From Alteromonas_E sp964230255 (lineage in GTDB: Bacteria; Pseudomonadota; Gammaproteobacteria; Enterobacterales; Alteromonadaceae), in assembly GCA_964230255.1 (NCBI GenBank), contig CAXRGW010000032.1:1-12967 (forward strand): a stretch of DNA of 12,967 nucleotides. The letters are read 5' to 3'. This document shows, in pieces, positions 1-7,253 of the stretch. The notes under the pieces were generated by a model. The model was not told the DNA's origin, did not search any database, and was given only the letters and a program-made list of their open reading frames with translations. Each line of letters starts with the position of its first letter. Within the stretch, counting starts at the first letter, position 1. The position numbers and the translations under genes were made by a program.

Positions 1-1205
1 GTTTGTTTAAGTTTACTAATGCGGTTAGCTGACTGTCTCACTTGCTCTGGTGAAGGCACACCGACCTTATTACCGTCTGCGTTAGCAGCGATCGCTGATT
101 GTATCTGCGCTTGCATGTTGTCGAATGCGTTAATCGAATCAGCATTGCGCAACGGTAAAGGCATTAGAGCGATATCAGCACCGGCATAAAAGGTTCGAAG
201 AACCGCGTCTTTAGGGGCTAGGTAAGCGGCTATTCCTGCCATATCCAATGCATCGGTAACCACCACCCCCTGATACTTAAATTCGTCCCGAAGCAGGCCG
301 GTTAGGATCTTTTCAGATAGCGTCGCAGGTACTACGGTAGATTTGTTATCAACACTAGTAAAAATACTGTCATCTAATGCTGGATATTGTATATGAGCCG
401 TCATGATCATTGCTGGCGTTGACAGATTATCCGCGGCTATCGCCTCTACGAACGGGAGTAAATCAACCCGCTCAACGACTTTTCGACCATGCGCCACGAC
501 TGGCAGCCCCGTATGACTATCAACATGCGTATCGCCATGGCCGGGAAAGTGCTTCATCGCGGCGATAACGCCGTTTGTCTGCAGTGCTGATACAGCGGCC
601 TGACTGAGCTGCGCGACAACTTCGGGAGATTCAGAATATGATCGAACATTAATCACCGGATTCAATGGGTTAACATTTACATCCGCAGTTGGCGCGAAGT
701 TGACATTGATACCTACCGAATTTAGCTGCTCTGCAATCGCGGTATTGATAGCCGTTGCGTATTGGGTTTGATGTGCTTCGAAAGTTGCGCCAATAGCCAT
801 ATTGCCGCTAAAAGCATTGGTAGCAGAGACCGGTAATCTAGCAACCCGTCCCCCTTCTTGATCAACCGCAATCAATAATGGCGGTAACCCCGCCGCAGAT
901 GCCGCTGTTTGTAACTGCCTAATTAGCGCTTTGACCTGCTCAACCGATTGAATATTTTCGGTGAATAGAATGACGCCGCCTATTCGATGACGTTGAATAA
1001 CCTCGGCGAGTGGTGCTGGTAAATGAGTAACTGGTGTTCGGCACTTTTCGGTTGGCGTATCATCAGCGCAAAAGTAGCGAATATCTAGCATTAGCTTTTG
1101 GCCGATTTCAGTTGCTAACTCACTTGCATTGGCCATTGTCATAACACCACACACGAAACCAAACACCGCGACTAAACGCTTAAATAAACCCTGCATATGA
1201 TTCAT
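1..1205 (-). CDS. nagZ: Secreted GH3 beta-N-acetylglucosaminidase (NagZ/YbbD type), 3' end outside window
   Basis: Retaining exo-beta-N-acetylglucosaminidase of glycoside hydrolase family 3, expected to release terminal GlcNAc from peptidoglycan fragments. I translated 401 codons without a stop, and the gene continues past the left edge. Residues 1-27 form a signal peptide (basic start, hydrophobic core, likely cut after ANA), so the enzyme should be exported, unlike cytoplasmic E. coli NagZ. Visible motifs are VDQEGGR (114-120), KHFPGHGDTHVDSH (218-231, containing the family Asp-His catalytic dyad DSH) and VTDALDM (316-322), with D318 the expected nucleophile. The TDALDM form and the spacing match the two-domain Bacillus YbbD type (about 640 residues) better than the single-domain 340-residue enzymes, so a C-terminal domain probably lies beyond the edge (inference). 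Start: ATG at 1205, with a second in-frame ATG at 1196; neither has a strong ribosome-binding site. It is divergent from the amidase fusion, which acts on the same polymer. Confidence 0.93.
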   Translation of the reverse strand, partial: MNHMQGLFKRLVAVFGFVCGVMTMANASELATEIGQKLMLDIRYFCADDTPTEKCRTPVTHLPAPLAEVIQRHRIGGVILFTENIQSVEQVKALIRQLQTAASAAGLPPLLIAVDQEGGRVARLPVSATNAFSGNMAIGATFEAHQTQYATAINTAIAEQLNSVGINVNFAPTADVNVNPLNPVINVRSYSESPEVVAQLSQAAVSALQTNGVIAAMKHFPGHGDTHVDSHTGLPVVAHGRKVVERVDLLPFVEAIAADNLSTPAMIMTAHIQYPALDDSIFTSVDNKSTVVPATLSEKILTGLLRDEFKYQGVVVTDALDMAGIAAYLAPKDAVLRTFYAGADIALMPLPLRNADSINAFDNMQAQIQSAIAANADGNKVGVPSPEQVRQSANRISKLKQ

Positions 1206-1280
1206 ATTATTATGGTTTTCATGCAGTGTATCAGATTCACTTGCAAGCATAGGCAACAATACGACGAGAATGTTTGACAG

Positions 1281-1303
1281 TATTGAGGCTTTGCGGCTCA
1301 ATA
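1281..1303. promoter_or_regulatory. Inverted repeat TATTGAG-N9-CTCAATA, candidate operator
   Basis: Two perfect 7-bp arms at 1281-1287 and 1297-1303 flank a 9-bp spacer. They lie in the 129-bp control region between divergent nagZ and the amidase fusion and overlap the predicted promoter of the fusion. The dyad could bind a dimeric repressor or form an RNA hairpin; the sequence alone does not tell which. The regulator is not in the window. Confidence 0.4.
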
Positions 1304-1311
1304 GCTATTAC
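1283..1311 (+). promoter_or_regulatory. Candidate sigma70 promoter of the amidase fusion
   Basis: TTGAGG (1283-1288), a 17-bp spacer and TATTAC (1306-1311) match the sigma70 consensus at four of six positions each and would start transcription just before the ATG at 1335. A perfect TTGACA also lies at 1274-1279 but has no good -10 box at normal spacing. Confidence 0.35.
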
Positions 1312-1334
1312 TTACCATTAATCATGAGACGTAC

Positions 1335-3800
1335 ATGTGCACATGGCTGCGAGCAACCTGTTGTTTGCTCATCGTTCTATGCTTACACAGCTGCTCTCAA
1401 TTACCCATTGAGCAGATCCCATCAGCCAATCAAAATTCGCGGATCAAAGCGATTGTGTTGCATTACACTGGAGCAAATTACCAGCAATCGCTGAATGGTC
1501 TGGTTAAAGAGGGTGGCCTCAGTGCGCATTATCTCGTACCAGAATCAAATGATCCCAGCTATCGGCACAATAGTCTTAAAATTTTTCAATTAGTTGACGA
1601 GCAATCCCGCGCATGGCACGCAGGTTTGAGTACTTGGCAAAATCTAACAGGATTAAACGACCAATCGATTGGCATTGAGATCATTAATCGAGCTAGCTGT
1701 CCAAGCAATTCCAGTACGAGTAATCACCAAACGGTAAATGGTCAGCGATTGCAGTGTAGTTATCCCGAATACGATCCGCAGCAAATAACCCTACTAATCG
1801 CATTGCTAACCGATATCTTGCAGCGCAACCCTGATATTCATCCTACTGCCATTGTTGGACACTCAGACATCGCGCCCTTGCGCAAGCACGATCCAGGTCC
1901 GCGCTTTCCGTGGCATCAGCTGTATAAAGCGGGTATTGGCGCATGGTATGAAGCAAGTGTAAAAGACAAATACTTGCAGTTGTTTCAGCAGCAATTACCA
2001 TCGATGGGGCTTACTCAAACTGCTTTGCGCGCCTATGGTTATGCTGTGACGGAAACCGGTATCGCCGATGAAAACACTTTAGCGACTATTGCTGCATTGC
2101 AAATGCACTTCACGCCAGAAAATCTCAACGGTTACAGTGACGCGGCAACCAATGCCGTGCTTTTCGCGTTACTTGAACGCTACTTCCCAGAGCGTGTGGC
2201 GTTATTAATGGAGCGTTTTAACGACGAAAAACTGGCATTTACCACTCCAGTTTTGGAGAGTAAGTTCACGCAATTGCACATGCAGTTTCCTGACGCGCAA
2301 TTGTCTTCGCGTGAATATGTCAACCATCGTCGCCGGTTTATCGCCTACCAAGGTCGCGGAAAAATACAGATAGTCAACTCAGGGCTAGAGCCAGTTTCTG
2401 CCGATATTTGGATTAACGGCCAACAACTCAACTTACCCGATACTTTTTTACCGAACACCGATTATCAATACTCGCTACACCGTCGCACGGTAACTGGCAC
2501 CAACACTATTTACGTGGATAATATCCGGCCAGCTGGCGCGCAAATAACGGTTTCCATTCCTTATCCACAAATAGCTGAAACCTTGGACAATGGCTACGAG
2601 TTTGATTCTGTCGACAGTTTGATTAAACACGATATTGCCAACGGTTTCCCTGGCGCAGTGTTACTGGTCGCGTATCGCGGTGAGATTGTACATCACAAGG
2701 CCTATGGATACGCTCACCGCTACGCACCAGATGGGCGCGAGCTCAAGCAGCCAATTCCAATGACCAAAGATACGGTATTTGACCTTGCATCAAACACCAA
2801 AGTATTTGCAACAACAATGGCAATTATGCGGCTCGTAGAAGAACATAGGTTGGGATTAGATACGCCACTGTATGAATACTTACCGGAATTTCGCGGTGAT
2901 GGTCGAGACGCGCTGACTGCGCGCCACCTGCTTACTCACAGCGCAGGATTAGCGCCAGAAGTTCACTTTTTCACGCCCGAGAACCATTTAGGGCCCGAGT
3001 TTTACTCTCAGTCGGCCCCGCTAACAAAGGAACTTCTGTTGACTCGGGTTCCGCTAGAAGAGCGCTATCAAGTTGCTATGCGCTATAGTGATAGCAGCTT
3101 TATGCTGTTGGGGATTTTAGTCGAGCGCATTACCGGCATGCCACTTGACCAATACGTGGAACAGAGTATCTATCGACCTCTTGGGCTAACCCAAAGTGTG
3201 TTTAATCCACGCCAAAAACTACCCGATCCTACGCGTTTTGCCGCTACAGAATTACAAGGTAATACTCGCGGTGGACGAGTGAATTTCGAGAATGTACGCA
3301 CCTACACACTCAACGGTGAAGTCCATGACGAGAAAGCTTATTACAGCATGCAAGGCGTTGCCGGCCATGCAGGCTTATTTTCGACTGCCGCAGAACTCGC
3401 ACAATTGACCCAATTAATGTTGAATGGCGGTGGTTTAGGTGACCAATATTTATTCTCAGAAACGGTGTTAAACCAGTTTATTCTGCCCAGTGCTATCAGT
3501 GACACTACAGGTCTGGGTTTTCGCCGCGCCGCAACAGGTGAGCGACGCTGGCAGTTTGGCCCTTATGCCAGTGAACGTGCGTTCGGTCACACAGGTTGGA
3601 CTGGCACTTTGAGTGTTATCGATCCAGAACATGATCTAGTTATTATATTGCTAACCAATAAGCGACACACGCCTATACAACACAGTATTGATACAAACGG
3701 TAAAGAGACCATTAACTTTGTTGGTCAACACTATGAGACCGGTCAATATGGCAGCATCGTTAGCCTTATTTACGAAACCATCTTACATCGAGGCTTATAA
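1335..3800 (+). CDS. Lipoprotein fusing AmiD-like zinc amidase to AmiE/beta-lactamase-like serine hydrolase
   Basis: Predicted envelope enzyme acting on the MurNAc-L-Ala bond of peptidoglycan or muropeptides. Residues 1-20 form a lipoprotein signal ending in the lipobox LHSC (C20). Residues about 35-200 are an Amidase_2/PGRP domain: HYTG with zinc ligand H43, catalytic-type E115, H176 in GHSDIAP, K184 and D186 in DPGP; the H176-D186 spacing equals that of E. coli AmiD (H151/D161). Residues about 205-285 match the AmiD C-terminal peptidoglycan-binding domain (QMHF at 256-259, ALLERY ending at 283). A beta-rich linker of about 130 residues follows, then a class C beta-lactamase/penicillin-binding-like domain (about 426-821) with S486-N-T-K489, Y584-S-D and H752-T-G. 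That domain resembles Bacillus YbbE/AmiE, an exo-acting muramyl-L-alanine amidase. E. coli AmiD is only about 276 residues, so this is a true fusion of two complete enzymes. The start is the only sensible ATG before the lipobox. The transporter lies 70 bp downstream, probably in the same operon. Class assignment is firm; the serine domain's substrate is inferred. Confidence 0.93.
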   Translation: MCTWLRATCCLLIVLCLHSCSQLPIEQIPSANQNSRIKAIVLHYTGANYQQSLNGLVKEGGLSAHYLVPESNDPSYRHNSLKIFQLVDEQSRAWHAGLSTWQNLTGLNDQSIGIEIINRASCPSNSSTSNHQTVNGQRLQCSYPEYDPQQITLLIALLTDILQRNPDIHPTAIVGHSDIAPLRKHDPGPRFPWHQLYKAGIGAWYEASVKDKYLQLFQQQLPSMGLTQTALRAYGYAVTETGIADENTLATIAALQMHFTPENLNGYSDAATNAVLFALLERYFPERVALLMERFNDEKLAFTTPVLESKFTQLHMQFPDAQLSSREYVNHRRRFIAYQGRGKIQIVNSGLEPVSADIWINGQQLNLPDTFLPNTDYQYSLHRRTVTGTNTIYVDNIRPAGAQITVSIPYPQIAETLDNGYEFDSVDSLIKHDIANGFPGAVLLVAYRGEIVHHKAYGYAHRYAPDGRELKQPIPMTKDTVFDLASNTKVFATTMAIMRLVEEHRLGLDTPLYEYLPEFRGDGRDALTARHLLTHSAGLAPEVHFFTPENHLGPEFYSQSAPLTKELLLTRVPLEERYQVAMRYSDSSFMLLGILVERITGMPLDQYVEQSIYRPLGLTQSVFNPRQKLPDPTRFAATELQGNTRGGRVNFENVRTYTLNGEVHDEKAYYSMQGVAGHAGLFSTAAELAQLTQLMLNGGGLGDQYLFSETVLNQFILPSAISDTTGLGFRRAATGERRWQFGPYASERAFGHTGWTGTLSVIDPEHDLVIILLTNKRHTPIQHSIDTNGKETINFVGQHYETGQYGSIVSLIYETILHRGL

Positions 3801-3835
3801 GCAGTTGCGCATCGACTAGCACTATGCAAAGCTGC
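3801..3835 (+). other. Imperfect intergenic hairpin between the amidase fusion and the transporter
   Basis: The stretch starting GCAGTT directly after the TAA stop can pair with the one ending AAGCTGC, giving a 6-bp outer stem (one G-T pair), a 2-nt mismatch, a 4-bp inner stem (GCAT/ATGC) and an 11-nt loop. No T-run follows, so it is not a typical intrinsic terminator. It may be an mRNA-processing or stability element, or chance. Confidence 0.25.
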
Positions 3836-3870
3836 GCGTGTCCGCGAAAATAGAACAATAAGGAACCGCA

Positions 3871-5244
3871 ATGGGTTGGTACTCAATCATTCCACCACTA
3901 ATTGCTATCGCCATCGTATTTTGGAAAAAAGAAGTCATTATGGCCCTACTTTTCGCCGTACTGAGTGCAGAAGCCTTACTTCTGCTAAGCGCTACCGATG
4001 CCTCTGTGTGGCTCAGTCCAATCAACAGCGTTGAACGTGTAATTGAAATTATCAACAGTCCCGGCAATTCTCGTATCTTATTGTTCAGTGTCTTAATTGG
4101 TGCGCTGTTGGCGTTTATCCGAGACTCGGGCGGCGTTGCAGCAACGGTTAATTTTTTAGTCAATCGAGGCATTGCTAAAGGTCGTAAACAAGTGGGTAGC
4201 CTCACCTTTTTCACCGGCGTTGCGGTATTTATTGAGTCCAATTTAAGCGTACTCACATCCGGTATACTAGCCCGCGGCTTATTCGACAAGTTCAACATGA
4301 GCCGCGCGCGTTTGGCCTACATCATCGATAGTACCTGTGCGCCGATTTGTATTCTTATTTTGCTCAACGGCTGGGGCGCATTTGTGTTGGGCTTACTCAG
4401 TAACTATGAGCTCAGCATGACGCCCGCTGAAATACTATGGGGCAGCGTACCACTTAACTTTTATGCGCTGATTACACTAGGTATCGTGCTTTACACCATT
4501 CTGGCTGACAAAGTGCACGGTCCGATGAAAGAAGAAGAGACCGTACTGTCTTGCACAGATACAGAATTGCAAACCGCACCAGCAACGAAAGTACGTTTTA
4601 TGTTAGTACCGCTATTCGTCATGGTAGGCACTATGCCATTGTTTATGCTGTGGACTGGCGATGGTGTGTTGTCACAAGGCAGCGGCAGTAAATCTGTGCT
4701 TTACGCCACTGTTTTGGGGTGTGTTGCCGCTTATTTATTATTACTGGTGCATCGTCGTTTCACCCATCAAGAGTTAGTGACAACCGGCTTTAAAGGCATG
4801 GGTGAACTGCTGCCTTTGGTGACAATTTTGCTGCTATCACTGACTTTAGGCGCTAGCCTAAAAGCATTAGGCACAGGTGTATTTGTTGCCAGTATTGTCG
4901 GTGAGTATCTGCCGTTAGTATTAATTGTACCCTTGTTATTTCTGGCGGGTGCGGTGATGTCATTTACTACGGGTACCAGCTGGGGGACATTTGCGATACT
5001 CATTCCTATCGGAGTGCCTTTGATTCAAACCTTTGGTCTACCGCCACAGTTAGTATTAGCGGCGATCTTAGGAGGTGGTATCTTTGGTGACCATTGCTCA
5101 CCCATATCGGATTCAACGGCGGTATCGTCGATCGCTGCAGGGTGTGACTTGCTAACGCACGTGAAGACTCAATTGCCTTACGCACTTGTTGCCGGCGGTT
5201 TGAGTTTAGTCGCGTTCACCATTGCCAGTGCAGTAATGATTTAG
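3871..5244 (+). CDS. NhaC-family (Na+/H+ antiporter-like) membrane transporter
   Basis: Inner-membrane secondary transporter of 457 residues with about ten to twelve hydrophobic segments spread over its whole length. The C-terminal motif GDHCSPISDSTAVSS and the upstream TSWGTFAILIPIG are hallmarks of the NhaC/ion transporter family. An AGGAA ribosome-binding site (3861-3865) precedes the ATG, and the GWYSIIPP opening is typical of the family. Members are usually annotated Na+/H+ antiporters, but many sit in catabolic loci and exchange organic substrates. Next to a muropeptide-degrading fusion and nagZ, uptake of an amino sugar, a murein peptide or an amino acid is an attractive inference that the sequence cannot prove. 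It is 70 bp downstream of the fusion on the same strand and convergent with the VOC gene, with 6 bp between the stop codons and no visible T-run terminator. Confidence 0.9.
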   Translation: MGWYSIIPPLIAIAIVFWKKEVIMALLFAVLSAEALLLLSATDASVWLSPINSVERVIEIINSPGNSRILLFSVLIGALLAFIRDSGGVAATVNFLVNRGIAKGRKQVGSLTFFTGVAVFIESNLSVLTSGILARGLFDKFNMSRARLAYIIDSTCAPICILILLNGWGAFVLGLLSNYELSMTPAEILWGSVPLNFYALITLGIVLYTILADKVHGPMKEEETVLSCTDTELQTAPATKVRFMLVPLFVMVGTMPLFMLWTGDGVLSQGSGSKSVLYATVLGCVAAYLLLLVHRRFTHQELVTTGFKGMGELLPLVTILLLSLTLGASLKALGTGVFVASIVGEYLPLVLIVPLLFLAGAVMSFTTGTSWGTFAILIPIGVPLIQTFGLPPQLVLAAILGGGIFGDHCSPISDSTAVSSIAAGCDLLTHVKTQLPYALVAGGLSLVAFTIASAVMI

Positions 5245-5250
5245 TCGAAA

Positions 5251-5685
5251 CTAATGCGCAAAGAGTTGGTCTATATTGGCAAACGCTTTAAACTCTAGGG
5301 CGTTGCCACAAGGGTCGAGCAAGAACATAGTCGCTTGCTCGCCTGTTTGGCCGCGAAAACGAATATAGGGCTCAATCACAAATTCTACATCATTGTCGCG
5401 TAAACGATTGGCCAGCGCATGCCAGTTAGACATACTCAACACAACGCCAAAATGCGGTACTGGCACAGCTTTGCTGTCAACCGAATTGTGGCCGCTAATG
5501 ACTGGCATTTGCTCGACTTTGTGGGTGACCAGCTGATGTCCAAAGAAATTCCAATCAATCCAATGGTCGCTATGCCTTCCTTGTGAGCAACCCAACAATT
5601 TGCCGTAAAACTGACGACTGGCTTGTAAATCCAATACCGGGACCGCGAGGTGAAAAGGTGCAAGGGATTGTTCAGTTTTACTCAT
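5251..5685 (-). CDS. VOC superfamily (glyoxalase/bleomycin-resistance/dioxygenase fold) protein
   Basis: Small metal-dependent VOC-fold protein of 144 residues with two beta-alpha-beta-beta-beta units. Candidate metal ligands are H12 (FHLAVPV), H78 (PHFGVV) and E131 (LEFKAF), the usual His/His/Glu layout. The region around residues 110-133, with LLDPCGNALEFK, matches the family signature (DPxGNxxEF). The start is ATG at 5685, 12 bp after the stop of the upstream aldehyde dehydrogenase, so the two genes are very likely co-transcribed and perhaps translationally coupled; no strong separate ribosome-binding site is seen. The substrate is unknown. VOC proteins include glyoxalases, extradiol dioxygenases and drug-binding proteins; the aldehyde dehydrogenase neighbour would fit detoxification of reactive carbonyls, but that is inference. 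Confidence 0.85.
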   Translation of the reverse strand: MSKTEQSLAPFHLAVPVLDLQASRQFYGKLLGCSQGRHSDHWIDWNFFGHQLVTHKVEQMPVISGHNSVDSKAVPVPHFGVVLSMSNWHALANRLRDNDVEFVIEPYIRFRGQTGEQATMFLLDPCGNALEFKAFANIDQLFAH

Positions 5686-5697
5686 GGCTTTGCTTTA

Positions 5698-7116
5698 CTA
5701 CTGTAAGAATTTTAGGAATTTAAGCTTAGATGCGTTAAACGGCGCGTAACGCACATCCAAGTCAAACATAAAGCTGCGCTTCATGACTGACTTCAAATGA
5801 CTAAAAGTATCAAAGCCCCATTTACCGTGATAACTGCCCATGCCTGAATGACCGACGCCGCCAAAAGGCAGCTCGGAGTTAACCATGAACATAAAACCGT
5901 CGTTTACGCAGACACTTCCGGCACTCGTTTCACGCAGTATTCGTTGCTCTAAACTAGTATTTTTAGTGAAGATATACATTGCCAATGGTTTAGGTCGAGA
6001 ATTCACAAGTTGGATCCCTGCGTCCATATTTTTAACTGTAATAATTGGTAAGATCGGCCCGAAAATTTCTTCTTGCATTAAGGTTGAATCAATCGCTGGA
6101 TTGAGCACGATGGTTGGTTCAATAAACTTATCTTGCAGATCAATGCTGCCACCGTGCACTACCGGCTGTTGTTCCAAATAACTGGCTAACCGCTGCGTAT
6201 GACGCTCATTCACAATGCGGCCATAGTCTGGTGACTGACTCACATCTTCGCCATACTGCTTGGCTAACTTGGCTTTTATCGCATCAATCAGTTCTTGCTC
6301 GAAGCCTTCTTCAACCAGCACATAATCCGGAGCTACGCAGGTTTGCCCAGCATTCATCCATTTGGCCCACACAATGCGTTCAGCCGTCACCGCAAGGTTG
6401 GTTTGGCGGTCGACAAAACACGGGCTCTTGCCGCCCAGTTCAAGGGTTACTGGCGTTAAATGTTCTGCTGCAGCGCGCATAACTATTTTGCCAACCATTT
6501 CACCACCGGTGTAAAAGCTGTATGCAAATGGTTGCTTTAGTACTTGCGTGGTTTCCTCTTTGCCGCCTTCAACCACTGTGAATGCGTGGTTGTCTAGGTA
6601 TTGCGGAAGCAATTTAGCGATCAACGCAGAAGTTGCTACTGACAATTCAGACGGTTTAAGCATGGCGCAATTACCCGCCGATATTGCAGCAATTAGCGGC
6701 GCAATAACGAGTTGGAATGGATAGTTCCAAGCACCAATGATCAATACCGTACCAAGAGGATCGGGTTGTAAGTAACTCTTACCCGGCTGAGCCAGTAAAG
6801 GTGACGAAACCTTGCGCGGTTTCATCCATTTCTTTAGGTGTTTAAGCGTATGCTTGACTTCAGCCTTGATATAGCCGATTTCAGATATCCAGCTTTCCAT
6901 TTCGCATTTGCCTAGGTCTTTCTGCAATGCCCGACGAATATCGAGCTCGTGCTCAGTCACCATCTTGTCAATTTGCTTAAGCTGTTGAACTCGCCATTGG
7001 TAATCCCTAGTGACGCCGCTGTCAAAATGGCTTTGTAGCTTGGTAAAAGCCTCGTCGATCCGAGCAAACTCAATGCTTTTTGCGTGGCCAGAGATATGCG
7101 AAATTGAAGCTGTCAT
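5698..7116 (-). CDS. Class-3-type NAD(P)+ aldehyde dehydrogenase (coniferyl aldehyde dehydrogenase-like)
   Basis: Oxidises an aldehyde to the carboxylic acid with NAD(P)+. The 472-residue length suits the ALDH3 branch, which is shorter than the roughly 500-residue classical enzymes. Key residues: WNYP at 130-133 (N131 binds the oxyanion), TGG in the cofactor-binding region, ELGGK beginning at general base E226, and GQTC with nucleophile C260. The Glu-Cys distance of 34 matches class 3 enzymes. The C-terminal part with FSHLKSV and the hydrophobic tail also fit the ALDH3/coniferyl-aldehyde group. The start ATG at 7116 has a GGGA-type ribosome-binding site about nine bases upstream. It is followed by the VOC gene after 12 bp and preceded by the purA terminator, so it probably has its own promoter in 7117-7208. 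The physiological aldehyde (aromatic, long-chain or lipid-derived) cannot be read from the sequence. Confidence 0.92.
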   Translation of the reverse strand: MTASISHISGHAKSIEFARIDEAFTKLQSHFDSGVTRDYQWRVQQLKQIDKMVTEHELDIRRALQKDLGKCEMESWISEIGYIKAEVKHTLKHLKKWMKPRKVSSPLLAQPGKSYLQPDPLGTVLIIGAWNYPFQLVIAPLIAAISAGNCAMLKPSELSVATSALIAKLLPQYLDNHAFTVVEGGKEETTQVLKQPFAYSFYTGGEMVGKIVMRAAAEHLTPVTLELGGKSPCFVDRQTNLAVTAERIVWAKWMNAGQTCVAPDYVLVEEGFEQELIDAIKAKLAKQYGEDVSQSPDYGRIVNERHTQRLASYLEQQPVVHGGSIDLQDKFIEPTIVLNPAIDSTLMQEEIFGPILPIITVKNMDAGIQLVNSRPKPLAMYIFTKNTSLEQRILRETSAGSVCVNDGFMFMVNSELPFGGVGHSGMGSYHGKWGFDTFSHLKSVMKRSFMFDLDVRYAPFNASKLKFLKFLQ

Positions 7117-7140
7117 CGTCAGTCATCCCAAATGAAGTTT

Positions 7141-7163
7141 TAAGCATTATTACATAAGCATTA
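7141..7163. repeat. 9-bp direct repeat upstream of the aldehyde dehydrogenase
   Basis: TAAGCATTA occurs at 7141-7149 and again at 7155-7163, repeating at 14 bp, within the short control region upstream of the aldehyde dehydrogenase. It could be a pair of regulator half-sites; an AT-rich chance repeat is equally possible. Confidence 0.25.
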
Positions 7164-7208
7164 CGCCAATGGTAAATATTGAGATTAGCGGCAATTTTTT
7201 CAAGCTAT

Positions 7209-7236
7209 AAAAAAAGCCAGTAAACACTGGCTTTTT
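7209..7236 (-). terminator. Intrinsic terminator of purA
   Basis: A perfect 10-bp stem (AAAAAGCCAG 7211-7220 with CTGGCTTTTT 7227-7236) closes a 6-nt loop, and on the minus strand it ends in a run of seven T. It lies 17 bp past the purA stop. The A/T-rich stem ends also give a shorter T-run on the plus strand, so it could work weakly in both directions. Confidence 0.9.
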
Positions 7237-7253
7237 CGCGAATAGTTAGGGTC

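Noticed and set aside
1274..1279. Perfect TTGACA as the main promoter of the amidase fusion
   Set aside because: No acceptable -10 hexamer occurs 16-18 bp downstream; the TTGAGG/TATTAC pair fits better.
1270..1494. 74-codon plus-strand ORF overlapping the start of the amidase fusion
   Set aside because: Overlaps the lipoprotein signal and the first zinc-ligand region of a strongly supported gene in another frame, and the product has no domain or signal.
3822..4298. 158-codon minus-strand ORF inside the transporter gene
   Set aside because: Antisense shadow of conserved transmembrane segments; low-complexity product and no ribosome-binding site or neighbour to support it.
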